A DNA stretch of 64,000 nucleotides from Porogramme epimiltina (Eukaryota > Basidiomycota > Agaricomycetes > Polyporales > Polyporaceae). How positions within the stretch are numbered: position 1 is the stretch's first letter; every line of letters starts with the position of its first letter. The translations under genes and the position numbers were made by a program. The stretch covers positions 1 through 64,000 of the forward strand of contig FTLJ01000493.1 of the NCBI GenBank assembly GCA_900155495.1, read 5' to 3'. Below the pieces are notes generated by a model that saw nothing but the letters and a program-made list of their open reading frames with translations, had not been told where the DNA came from and did no database searches. Of this stretch, positions 34,166 through 46,155 are shown in pieces.

Positions 34166-37100
34166 GGTGAGGATGGACTACTAGCCAGTAGGGACGGTGC
34201 GGGGCGCGACGTGCGGCGAAGGAGGGGAGGTGGGGCCGAAGGAGCGAGCCTGGGCGGACCGCCACTTTAAGCTGGCTCATATACATCTGCGCGAGCTGGT
34301 GGTGAACACGCCCACTGAAGGGACGTGAGGCCGTTCCATACGCCGCCGAGAGAGCGGCGGTGCATCACCTCGTTGACAAACGAAGTACATGGAAGGATGC
34401 CCGGCACGCTATCACTGCCGCCGTGCACGTTCCGGCGCGGCGGAAACTGGGCAGTCGATTAGTGACGAGCGACAACCGCCGGAGGGCGCGTGCATCGCGC
34501 GCGTCGGAGCACAGACGTCGCTGGTCCGCGGCGTCTGTACGGCAACCCTGCAGGAAACGCAGTGCGTCTGGGCGCCACCAGGCGCGCTTCTGCGAAGGGT
34601 ACCCGCGCGATGCGGCCACAACGGGTTCTCGCGCCCAGGCCGTCGACCAGCCGCCGTACGCCCGCACATCCGTAGCGGGAAAAGCCACGGCTCGGGAGAT
34701 CCCCTGAGCGGTATCCTGATTGCTGCATACGTCACCGCCCGCTGTAATCAATGGGTGGGTGCGAGCAGGTGTGAAATGCTTCCGGAAATACGCATCAGTT
34801 GGACGCTGGGCGACGCCGAGGTCGCGGAGCGGGCCGCCCGCCGTGGATTTTGGAAGGCGTTGTGGTTCGCACTGGGGGCGATTGTCAGCAAGGATGGTAT
34901 CAGTCGGCGGATGTGATTGACACATGCCTGCGCACACCGCCCGGGTCCTGCTTCGTGAGAAGGGAGTGAGAAGACAGTCGTGCCAGGCACTCGGCTTACT
35001 TGCGTGCGTGCGTGCGGTGACCGTGTACCCGGAAGAAACCTTCAGGACCCATCTTGGCTCGGATCGGAGGAATGGAAGGTTGAGGTCGGCAGCTTGCCTT
35101 CAAGTGCGCGAGCGACAGCACACAGCCCGATAAGCGAGGCATCAGTGTACCCATTGGATGGATGTCCATCGTCGTGGTTGAGGTCTGGGAATTCCAGATA
35201 GGGCAAGCGCCTGCGAAAGGACAAATTATAGACGCCTGAGATGTTCATTCGCAGTTGCCACGTGGACGTGATTTAATCTCTCTGTTCGTCGAGTCCGGAT
35301 GCCGCGTTCGGCGTTCATGCCACGTCCGAGCAAACAGCGACCCGAGCGCAATACTACTTAGCGGTAGCGCCATTTCCGCGTTGCCACCATCTTCGGCAGT
35401 TCGTGCTTATCTAGCCATCTAGCCTCATGCAGCCCAGTAGCAGAAGAAGTTGATGCAGACGGACATCCTAGGAGATACCGAGCCACACTGCTCCTCGTCA
35501 TCCAGATGCCGAAGGTGGTGCAATCGGATGCCGCCTCGCGCGTTAACCACAAATATTCACCAACCGGCGAGTGTTCCAAAAGAAGGACATAATGAATTTA
35601 CGCACGCTCATCTCGACTGACGATTCTCTCGCAGCCCTATCGCCGTCCGTGGCAGGCATTCTGCTGGAGCGCACCGCTCCCGGGTACCACCGGACGCGGT
35701 ACCACGACTGCCTCGGGGAATCCTCATGCCGTGCCACCTCTGCGTGCTGAGGAACAGGGGAACTGTCTAGCCCCCGCCATACAGTTGGTCACGTCGGTCA
35801 AGCTTCTTGGATTACGCAGTCTACCTACCCGGCGCATTGAACTCCAAGTTCTGGCCCCGCCGAATAAGCAAAGGGTCCTCCCTTAATCCTGTCCGAAGGA
35901 GCCCCCTTCACGTCGCACGTCGCATGGTCTCTCCTCTCTCCGCCATGGCGTATTTCATATCGCACAAGGGGGTGGAGAGGGGTTCAGGTACTCGCGTCTC
36001 ACCTTCTGAGCTGAACGCGCACAAGAACGCGATACCAAAATATGCCCAGCGAAACGCTCGCTGCGCACTCATCCCCGCCATCTCCGTGCCAGCAAGCATC
36101 CCCGCACACGACCTCCACGCACGCGCCACAAACCGCTGGTCCTCGGCCACACAAAGGATGAACACACACTGCGACCAAAAACTCTCCCCGAATCGCGCCC
36201 AGCTCCACCGTTTCCCGGGCCCGTCATCATCGGCAACCACATATATCCGTGCGCTCCCCGCCCCCGCCCGCCCGCCCGCCCAGGTAGCCGACGCTCGCCC
36301 CAAACAGGGCCCACACCGACTGGACACCGGAGGCACACAGTGGCACTGCGTGTCCCCTGCCCTACCCTGACCTCGATCCTCGGTCCTCGGTCGGAGGCGT
36401 GCACAGCTGCCGCCTGCCTGTGGCCACGTCCACATCTGGCAGCTCGGGTTCGGCGCCCCGCCTGTCTGTCTGCCCTCCCGCGAGCGCGCGCTCCCGCGTT
36501 CCCGCTGGGGTGTCCGCGCAGGCACCCGCCGGCCGACGCGAAGCTTCGCTCGCTCGCTCGGGCCCGCCGTCAAACCTTGAAGGCACGCTCTCCTTTTTTT
36601 CTCGCACTGACACCGGACAGTGCTGACAGTTGTCCTGAATGGCATGTCCGTCAGGGTGTGTCAGCACGAGCCTTCCGCGCGCCCGGCCCTCCCCTGTCCT
36701 CTGAGCCTCTGAACTTTGGCCCCGGTTCGCGATTCGCGGGGAGGCACGAGATAGAGTCGGGTGCAGGATCCAGATCCAGGGCAGCAGGTGGCTCTCCCGG
36801 ATGCAGATCCCGGTGGGCACGCGCCGCAGTGTGTGTATAAGGAGAGTTGTTTCCTGCGCTCACACATACACTGGATTCTGTGTTCACGAGACCGGAGCTA
36901 ACGCCCACAGAGTGCCGTCGGGCATCCGCGGAGGAAGATATTATTATATTATTGTGTAGCGTCATCACGTCCCTCTACGGGAACCCCCTGTGGTGTGGAT
37001 AGCGACGCATGGAAGCGGCGCGCGCCCCGGCGTGCGGTAAACGATGGGCCACTCGAAGATGATTCAAGTCGGAAGTTACCATGTTTAAGAGGGACACAGG

Positions 37101-37279
37101 TCAGTGTATTGCTAGTTGCGAAGACCACATGATATATCAGCTGGCTTCTGTGAATAGTGTGTCACCGAGTTCACGGATGTTCATGGACTAGCTTCCCGAA
37201 TAACGATGCAGGGAAAATGTTGCTCGACAAACTGATTGATTGAAAAATTGATCATGTATACTCACCTCACCTCACTAAC
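34166..37279. other. Intergenic between the two glycosyltransferases
   Basis: About 3.1 kb without a recognisable protein gene. Long overlapping frames at 34365-34937, 35908-36645 and 36340-36840 occur in GC-rich sequence on both strands at once and show no domain, so they are not called. The part next to 34165 should be the promoter of glycosyltransferase 1. Confidence 0.4.
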
Positions 37280-37353
37280 GGTTCGATGGTGTAGTTGGTT
37301 ATCACTTCTGTCTAACACACAGGCGGTCCTCGGTTCGAACCCGGGTCGAATCA
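37280..37353 (+). tRNA. tRNA-Val (AAC)
   Basis: A 74-nt cloverleaf. The acceptor arm GGTTCGA pairs with TCGAATC and is followed by discriminator A. The D arm contains AGTTGGTT. The anticodon loop is CTAACAC with anticodon AAC, and the anticodon stem TCTGT/ACAGG closes with one G-T pair. The T arm is CTCGG, TTCGAAC, CCGGG. The internal A-box and B-box (GGTTCGAACCC) are standard. There is no intron, and CCA is not encoded. AAC reads valine codons GUU and, with inosine, GUC and GUA. Confidence 0.95.
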
Positions 37354-37355
37354 CA

Positions 37356-37362
37356 TTTTTTT
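37356..37362 (+). terminator. RNA polymerase III terminator of tRNA-Val
   Basis: A run of seven T residues begins three bases after the tRNA 3' end, the usual Pol III stop signal. Confidence 0.85.
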
Positions 37363-37679
37363 CTCCCGTCGGCCTCCCAGTGCGCCCATGGTAGCGCGCG
37401 TTACTCCAAAGTAGATACTGATGTGGCATTGTGTACATCTGGAAACAACGAGACTAATACAGGGCCATAACGGTAATCAAGACCGTCGGAACACATAAAA
37501 CCCAAAGAGTGAGACACAGAAACAGCGAAGACCGTTGACATGAAGGCGCTAAAAACGGAGTTTGCGGAGATATTAGCTGGGGGGCGGAAGGTAAACGTCT
37601 ACAAGTCGAAGTCCGTGATGTACAAATCGCGAGTAAAGACCGGGCCAGTCCGCGGGGCGAGGGGTAGTCCGAACGTCGC
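37363..37679. other. Short intergenic region
   Basis: About 320 bp between the tRNA terminator and the stop of glycosyltransferase 2; nothing recognised apart from its presumed 3' UTR. Confidence 0.4.
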
Positions 37680-40600
37680 TTAGTAACTGAAAATCATGAG
37701 CCAGGGGTTGAGTAGAATAGGATAGAGGATGTGGCATCCGACGACGATGCTGAAAAGCAGCGTGTTAGTAACAGCCAACTAGAACAAAAACGGCGGAAGA
37801 TCCAAGATCCAACTCACGCAAGGGGGACGATGACCGCCCAGTCCCACCCGAATATCCTCCATCCGATAGGGACGAGCTCCGTCGTGAGGACGATCATGAC
37901 GATAGACATGATGAACGAGATGATGAGGGAAACACGGAAGCGAGTGACGATCTTGGGCACCTCCTGCCAGAAGTTAGAGCGTTCGACCTCCTTCTTCGTC
38001 GCGCCCCACGTGATGTTGTACGAGAACATGTGGGCGAGGAGTGCCTGCGAGAGGTGAATGCTAAGACCACCAAAGAAGAAGAAGCTGAGATGCGCGGGTG
38101 TAGTGTTAGCCGAGCCGTGACAGTTGAGGCGAGGAGGCGAACGGAGACGGGGAGGACGGACGTACAAGAACGGGATCCATGTGAGGTTCTCGATGACGGC
38201 ATCCAAGAGCGGACGCGAGCCGAGGCGATACTCGAGCATCGTGAATCCGAGATTCCCGGCACCAGGGAACACGACCGTGCACGCGAGCCAGATCTCGAAG
38301 CTGTGCTCGTAGTAGCCGTCGATCTGTCGCGTGTGGTCAGTCTGTTTTCTATCCCTGTGATGTGCCTGTGTGAAGACCTACCGGGAGGTTCCATCCCAAC
38401 AGGAAATAGTTCATCGTCGAAAGCACGAACGCACCAGACAGGGCATCTGTGGGAAAGAGGCGCTGAGTGTCCGTTTATAGAAGTTACGTAAATACGTTAG
38501 ACGCACAGTACGAGAACATATCTGCGAGTTCGCGTCAGTGCCTGGGATGCGCGAGGGGGAACAGAACCACTGACAAGAAAGCATTCCAATCTTGTAGTGG
38601 ACGGGCGCATTAGACCACATGAAGGTGCGAAGCTGCCGCGTGATCGGGCCCTTGCGCCACCACTGAATCATCGGGTTGAAGATGAGCTCGTTACAGCCTG
38701 CACGATGGTCAGCGCGAGGACCTCAGTTTGACACGAAACGCGACGACGCACCGTACGAATACTTCTGCCATCTGTTGAGCTCGTCGTCGCATGTCAACGA
38801 GACACCCTCCTTGAACCCGCGGTTCGAGTATGTGGCCCAGCGGATGACATAGCCACGCAGCATCAGCCGGAGCGCCATGTCGAAGTCTTCGGAGACATTC
38901 GACTCCGACCAGATCTTCTTCTTACCGTCCGCCTCGTCGATGAACGCCGCGTCTTGCAGCGCAGACCACCTGAGGAACGCATTGTGCCCGACAAACGGCG
39001 CCACCTCACCATTAGCGCAGCACATCGAAATGCACCGGTTAATGCGGCGCGTGAAGTGCGTGATGCCGTTCTCGAAGTAGTGGTTCGCGACCTGCATCAC
39101 GTCACTCTCGTGCTGGATGATCGCGACGTCCGGGCATTCGGTGAGCTCGCGCGCGGCATCGCGCAGGCAGTCCTCGGGGACGATGGTGTCCGAGTCGACG
39201 ATGAGGATGATCTCGCCCACGCGGAGCGACTTCGCGTTGCACGCCCACGGCCGCCAGCGCTGGCCGCTCTCCTCGAACGTCTCCTCGATCGCAAGCTCCA
39301 GCGCGCGCTCCTCGAGCGTCTCCTCGAGCTCGTCCTCCGCGTTTGGGCTGCTCGCGGCCGCCGCCTCGAGCGCGGCGATGTGCCGCTCCATCTTGAGCGA
39401 GAGCGCGAGCCCGTAGTTCATATTCGACGCTTTCTTGAACCGCCCTGCACGCTTGTAGCCATCGGGGGCGGACGAGTGCGGCGGGCGTGCGACCCAGCCG
39501 ATGTTGTGGTCGGCGTAGAACGTGACGCGCGCTTTACGCTCCTCCTCCGAGATGAGCTGCAGCCCGTCGTCATGCACGAGAATCGAGGACGTGCCGCCCT
39601 GACGCGCGTATGTCTGCATGGCCTTCTTGAGGGAGTACACCGACGGCGCGCTGTGGACGCAGGCGAACAAACGTTAGCTGCGGGTCTGGACGATGGAGTC
39701 GCGAGGCGCGCGCGCGGCGCGCCCTGCGCAGTAGGCGCAAATCGAGCCCAACCCAAACGAGAACGGAGCCAAAAGGCTGTATCGCGCAACCGCCGGCACC
39801 AGCTCCTCGCGGGAGCCGTGCGCCACGACGGCGGTGACGGACGATCGACCCGAAGCCCGAGGGGCGGAGTTGCCTCCCTCCCCCGGATCATTGCCCGTTG
39901 CCATATATGGAAGGGAGAAGGCGGAACCGACATCACGCCGAGAACACTCACATCGTCTCCGACAAGCTCTCCTTGTAAACGGGCATTTCGATAGTCATGT
40001 GGGGCAGGTTCACGTCGACGATTTTGTTCGGCGCCGGGGGTACAGCGGAGTAGTACTTCGAGTTCTCGTGGAATTGCGCAACGGGGCCCAGGCTGCACGG
40101 ACGGATCAAAGTGAAGAGATCTGTCAGCCCGATGGTCGAGTGATCCCGACCTCCCAGGACTCACACGTAGGTGATATTAGTGACGATCATGAGCGAGAAG
40201 AACTGCAAAACACATAGGGTTCAGCACCAGCACGGCGCCGGCGGATGACTCGGGGGCGAAAAAACGCACCAGCGACACGCAGAACAAGAACGGCGCGGTG
40301 ACGAGAAGCGCGAACCGGGGCCAATAACCGTCCAAAAGCGCCTCTTCGAGCAGCACGCTCGCGCCGCTTCCGATAAAGACTAGACCCCGCGCGTGAGTAC
40401 GAGCGCACATACGGAGGTAGAGAGGCTGGCGGAAGAACACGCACAAAGAGATAGCCCGGCGCCGAGGCCACAGTAGACGGGCGCGAAGAGGCGCGTGGGG
40501 CGCGCAGACGGGCCCTCCGCCGTCTTCTCCAGGTCGCTCGCATCGGCTTTCCAGTACCCGAAAAGGGCGCACGAGCGCTTCTTGGGCGCGGCGCGTTCCT

Positions 40601-41351
40601 TGGGCGCGGGGACGACGGCCTCCTTCTCGGTGACGACCGCGCGGGCCTTCTCGTTCAGGTTCACATCAGACCCGAACGTCGAGGGCGCGGCGGAGCTCGC
40701 GACGGAAGTGAATGCGGAGCGGCGGGTCCAGACGAGCTTGATCAGCTTGTCTTCGAAGTCGCGGCACGTGGGGATGATGCTGTCTAGGTCGTACGTCCAC
40801 ACGACCATCACCCGCTCGTCGCGCTGAAAGGCGTGGCATGAGCGTTGGACAGGGGTTGGCAGATCGCAGGAGGGCTCACGATGAACGCAGCGCACTGCTC
40901 CTTGTCCGCCCGAGGCAGGAAGGCCATCGTCTCCACGATTTGGATGCGGGTATCGTTATCGACATAGATGCAGTCCGCATCCTCCTTCCTGCATTTCGCG
41001 GGAGACGATGAGAAGTGTGAAGAGCGAAGACAGGGCCAGAACGCACACAGTCGACAGAGCAGCGTGGATCGCAGCGCTCCGCGCCTTGACCGCGACAACG
41101 GGGTTGAGGACTCGGATAGCAGCCTCGAATGGCTCCAGGTACTCGTTCTCGTAAGGGAATACGCGGAAATTATTGTTGTCGACTCTCAGGCAAACGCCTG
41201 CGTGGACGTTCTCCTCAGAAGGCTTGAACCACGCGTCGCCCTGGGTCTGGAAGGGGCACCATGAGTAAGGGGAACAGAATCGTCGACCACAATGGCAACT
41301 CACTTGCTTGAAGATGTGGTGAAGGAGTGCATCGTACGCATCATAATCCAT
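37680..41351 (-). CDS. Family-2 glycosyltransferase 2 (cellulose-synthase-like)
   Basis: Paralogue of the gene at 30517-34165 with the same start (MDYDAYDALLHHIF at 41351), the same exon order and the same end (a Trp-rich NPW segment, then TAA at 37682-37680). The catalytic exon spans about 39653-38755 and begins at the same splice phase as in copy 1. Visible GT2 elements are MPVYKESL, GRFKKASNMNYG, the DxD in LIVDSDTIVPED, SEDFDMALRL and LNRWQKYSYG. Hydrophobic segments lie before the catalytic domain (about 40380-40160) and in the C-terminal third. The linker after the KLVW segment (about 40730-40560) and the acidic insertion inside the catalytic domain (about 39370-39290) differ most from copy 1. 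Probably a processive cell-wall polysaccharide synthase. It is divergently oriented to the GH16 pair. The product polymer cannot be told from sequence. Confidence 0.85.
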
Positions 41352-44300
41352 GACGACGGCGGAGGACGGGGAGTCGGAGTCGCGGATTAGGTGGAGGAGT
41401 ACACTTCGGCGCGACCTGCTCGAGCTGGAGCGGCGGGTGCGAAGAACAGCAAGTGTGCCTCCGGGGAGAGTTTATAACATACCACCCACTGAAGTTTGGG
41501 GGGCGCGAGAGGCCCCGCGAGCAGAACAAACCTCCCCGGCGGCCGGGCTAGTGCAGCCTCGTGGTGCCACCTGTTGCCATTTTGACACCCGTGCGCGGGC
41601 TGCCAGGATGAGTTCTGGCCGGTGTATACAGAAGACGACTGTCAGCCCTGGAACATCCATCTACAGGGGCGCATCTAGGGCGGGACGCGCCCCGGGCGCC
41701 CGCGCAACTGCACGCAGGGCCAATTTAGTAGCATCGTGTCTGCAGGCGGGCCGCCACAGCAGCCCGCTCAACGCCTTCTGCCGGTGCACTTGTACGCATG
41801 GCGAGCGTTCTGCGAACGCCCGGCCGGGTGCCTTGAGGGCGGCGCGGCTCGGGCGCACAGTGGGATCTAAGCGATCGGTGCGGACGTCGGTGCCTGCAGC
41901 GAAGGAGTTAGAGCTGCTGTAATCGGCCTCGGTCGCGTCACGCCAAAACAGGAGCTTGAGAAGTTGTTGCATTGGTTCCTCGGCGAACATGCGGCCAACG
42001 TCGACGAGGCAGACGGGCTTTCTGACATATACGGGCAATAGGAGGATGCAGAACCTAGCCAAGGGCCTGGATACCGCGTATCCCATAAAGTTCCCGCCGG
42101 TTCCCACGACCTGGGGGGGAATAATGGTCTCGAGCCGGAAGGTGAGCGTCTATGGCAGGAAATGTCACTGGTCAGCGGCACGCGGGGAGCGGATGCAGTG
42201 TGTTCTTACTGACGCTTCTGACGCGGGGGCTTCGGAGGGCATTTTCTTCACTCCGCATCCATCATTCGGGGAGACCACGGACGAGCGCGCAGACACCAAC
42301 GCTCGGGGCATTTGCGTATGTTGAACACGCGACGAATGATAAACGCGCAACTTCAGACGCGGAAGATACACTCGATCGAGGGGCGTCTGATAGTGCTCGA
42401 ACGACATATCTCCCCCGTCTGGCGCGCTGTCGTCGAACTTGTCAACATCGCACATCGCGCCCAAGCACGCGATGCAGAAGGACATCGAAGTTTCAAGGAA
42501 TGGTCGCTCAGAATAGCAAGGCTAGAGGACGCAAGTGTCACTATGATGGGTGGCTGCAGCACGTAATGAGTGAACTCACAGGTTCGGCGGGGCCGCATCG
42601 GAGGTTACGTCCCTGTTCAGGGCAACACTAGCGTCAGGAGAAACGCGAGATAGGATGAGCTCTATCTCCGTGACGGGTGGTTCTGCGGACGTGAGCACGT
42701 ACCGCCGACAACATAACTCTAACTCAACACAACTTCGGACGGCTACACGGGGCGACACGAGGAAATTCCCCGCCACAAATTGCTGTCACCGACCGGCGCG
42801 ACTATATGCGAGAGTCGCTCCCAGATGGAGGCGCTGCTCACTGCAGATCGCGTTCGGTGGGCCTTCGGCGTAAGGACCGTTGCCTCGCAGTTCAAGCACG
42901 GACCGGACTCAAGGCGTCATAGAGTATGTAATTGAGGGGCGGGGAGGAATATCTTGCAGTGCAAAGACTGTACACAGCGTGCATGGCCCAAAACATCGGT
43001 CCTAGGAAACAAACGAGAAATTGTCCTCCCCACTCTTGAGCGTTGAAAAACCACTATTAGCAGTATCTTGAGCTATATACAAGCCACTACAAATGGTGCT
43101 TACTTAACGAAACATTTTACGCACACCTTGGGTGGCACTGGCCCGGGTGTGCACGCTGTGCTAAAACATTTTCTCAGTGTAAGCGACATTGAATATTAGA
43201 GTAGACCCGAATGCACGTACATCTATCATGTATGTTATGATTCCCGGCTAGCAGGCCACGCCGATCCGACATCGCGCATGCCGAAGGGCAATGTGCATCG
43301 GGGAAGGCAGATTCCGTAGTCGCAACTTCCAAAGATTGACTACAAAATGTACCTCGACGTTAGGAATAAGGGGTGAAGTCATTAGTTGAGCCAGAACAAT
43401 TGCAAAGGAGAGCGGTATGTTTGACATTGAGCTGGTAATTTTCGGGCGCCTCTGTTATCGGCGCGTGTCGGCGTGCGTCGGAGTAATAGCGGTATTTAAA
43501 AATACGAACCCCGCCGTTGCGAGCTCCGCGAGTGCGGCGCCGTGCTCGTTGTTTCCGACCTCGAGCACGTCGTTCGCCGCCTTGTGCCCGCCGATAGCAA
43601 TTCATCCGTCGCTCTAGTCTGGTTCCCCATCGCAGTCGCATCACCCGGTTCGACCGATGGCTTCGTGCCTCTGAATCCCCTACACCACCCGCGACATTCA
43701 GTCATAATGGCAATCTCGACCGAGGACGGTCTTGTCAGGGACGAGCGGCGAGGCTGGGTGGTCTGGTGCCGGTGAGTGCCGGGCACGCACGACGGCCACG
43801 ACCTGTGCGGCTCACCTCTCTTCGGTTCGGTGAAGTTGTCCCCCTCGCGTCCCAGCATGCTGCATCCACATTGCGTAATGTGAGGCAGCGCCAGGCCCGT
43901 GAAGGATATCTTCTCATGCCAGCGAGGACGCGATACGAGACGTCTTGCGGTTCGCGGTCCCTGGGCCTGGACTCGGACCCGGTCCAGCCGGATGGGAATC
44001 GATACGACCGCCGTGCCGCGGGAGGCGGGCGACAGGAGCGAGGACTTCGGGAATGCTGCAGAGATCGATGTTGGGCTGTCAACTTAGCACCCGTGCAGGA
44101 ACCACGTCTGGCCGCCGTGCAAGCGACGTTCGATCCCGTCCACATTTTTGTCCTCTGTTCTCTCGCCACCTGTTGTTCGTCCAGGCGCCATATGGTGCGT
44201 ACAAGTTTAGCCCTATGCCCGGACGTACGCCAACGACTGGTGCCTGTCCAGCTCGCTGTCTTACTCGCCGCTAGACGCGCCAAAATACGACACCGGACGA

Positions 44301-46155
44301 CGGCGCTCCTCTCGGTCGCAGTGTCGACTTGCTTACGCTGTCGTCTTCCCGGAGCCCGAGCACTCCGAACTGCAAGTGCATCCACGTACAAGCTCTTCTC
44401 GTCCAAGAAAACACAGCCCCTCCCCCTGAATTTATTAAAACCCCTCCTTGTACACGCGTCCCGTGGGAGGTGAGGTAAACCCTTGGCCTCGTCCTTGTGC
44501 CCTCCTGACAGATGGAGTGGCCCAGGATTTGCGTGCTGTTCAGTATGGCGGATGACAAAGAACGCTGGAACTTCGGACTCCATGCATCGAAGGGCCTCGT
44601 GTTGGGATCAAAATGATCGGCTTCTAGGCGCGCCAGCACTCACACCCCTCGGAGATCGAATCCAAGTATGTCCATCTCGCTGTTTACATCCAATCCTCAC
44701 ATCACTTATTCTTCTCAGATGCGTGGCTCGTGCTGAACGAGCATGCTGCTGCTCCCAAGATCGTTCGCTGCGCAATACCGCTGGCCCTGAACACTCCATC
44801 CTGGATAAAGTTCAAGAAACAGACGTGAAGACTTAGGCACAGACGCGATTCTAACAGTCGCTTCCGGTCGTTCCTTGCATCTTCAGCAACCGTTCAGGAG
44901 ACTTGGAGCATCCACCATCGGTCGTTCTCGTTAACGATAAGACGTTGTTCGCCAGCGCATGACCGTGGCCTTGTTCCTGCGGTGGGCAGACGCCCTATGC
45001 ACAAGGCACCAGGCGTTCGGTAAATGCTTCCCTCCTGCGCTCAGTCCTGTCACAGTGAATCAACGACAACTTCGATCATTTATCCAAGGGCCTTTGGGGC
45101 AGTGTAATATCTCGCACGGCCAAACATCTGCATAGACTGGAGTCGTGTAAGTCCAGTACGTCACCTCCATTGACTCCAACGCTAACTATGTGCTAAGGTT
45201 AACGGAGACATATGACGACATGGGCCAAGGCCGCTTCTTCAAGCATCTCCAGGGCGAACTCGTTCGCCGCTTTCTGGGAATCGTACGGCGCGACATGAGC
45301 GGTTCGTGTTTGTTCTCCGCTAACCTCCGCTTTGACATCTGACAGCATCCGTGCCAGGCCCAGACGTCCGCAATCAGCTCCGCTTTTCCACCACCGGGAA
45401 ATGTGGGGCATTTCCCCTCCGATTGGTTCTACCGCGAGGACAAGCGGAGACTGAGTCAACAACGTCCGATTCGTCTCACGCTTTGGGCATGCAGCCGGCG
45501 GGATAGCGGGATTATAGACGCTCAAGGCGAACTCCCGAATTCCTCTTCTGCCCGGGACGCCGATGACCCTCAATCCACTCTTGAACTGCATACGAGGGCC
45601 TGGTATCTACGGGCTCGGGGTAGAGCGGTCTTTACATTGGTCGGATCACGCTCTCACGTTTATGCAAGTGCCCCTGGCATTCAGATCCGTGAATCCAGGC
45701 CAAAGAATCTACCACGGCAACGGCATTATGTCCGGTCCCGGCGAAATGCCTGGCAGGCCTCGCGTAGCCGACGAATTGAATGTATCCCGGTGCTCCCCCG
45801 CGTCCGTTACGGTCATGCGTCACTTCAACTCGACACGCTCAGGTGTGCGAAGATTTCGTACGCCGACAGCTTCAAGGCTTCTCGCAAGGGCTCAGGACCA
45901 TGCCGGTAGATGTATCGGGCGAACAATCCACTCTGGCCGACACCGGCGGGTCTTTCTTGTCATTTCCCTCCCTCCCAAGTGTGCCGCCCGTGGTGTACCT
46001 CACCTCTGCGGCAGGTCCTCTTAAAGCCCTACGTGAGGAAACTTAGGGGCCGAGGCATCCATCCGCCTTCACCATCATCCCTTCCTCCGCCCCCAGGCCG
46101 ACGGCGACCAAGTTATTCGCCCCCCTACTTCCGTGTAGGGCTACCTAATCTCGAC
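41352..46155. other. Long intergenic region, glycosyltransferase 2 / GH16 copy 1
   Basis: About 4.8 kb with no gene I can support, although frames of 100-280 codons occur on both strands (43735-44583 minus, 43766-44473 plus, 45199-45591 minus, 45403-45909 plus). They overlap each other antisense and show no domain, transmembrane or coiled-coil pattern. Both ends should contain the promoters of the divergent cell-wall genes. A GC-rich imperfect hairpin lies at 43121-43152 (arms GCACACCTTGGG and CCCGGGTGTGC). Confidence 0.4.

Noticed and set aside
34365..34937. 190-codon minus-strand frame between the glycosyltransferases
   Set aside because: A plus-strand frame of similar size (34389-34916) overlaps it almost completely; neither has domain, signal peptide or splice support.
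43121..43152. Hairpin as a possible transposon end or terminator
   Set aside because: Only about ten paired bases with a bulge, no partner copy or target-site duplication seen; kept only as a note in the intergenic entry.
43735..44583. 282-codon minus-strand frame
   Set aside because: Low-complexity Arg/Ser/Thr translation overlapped by a 235-codon plus-strand frame; no recognised family.
45199..45909. Overlapping frames upstream of GH16 copy 1
   Set aside because: Mutually antisense, no family features; more likely promoter or spacer DNA.
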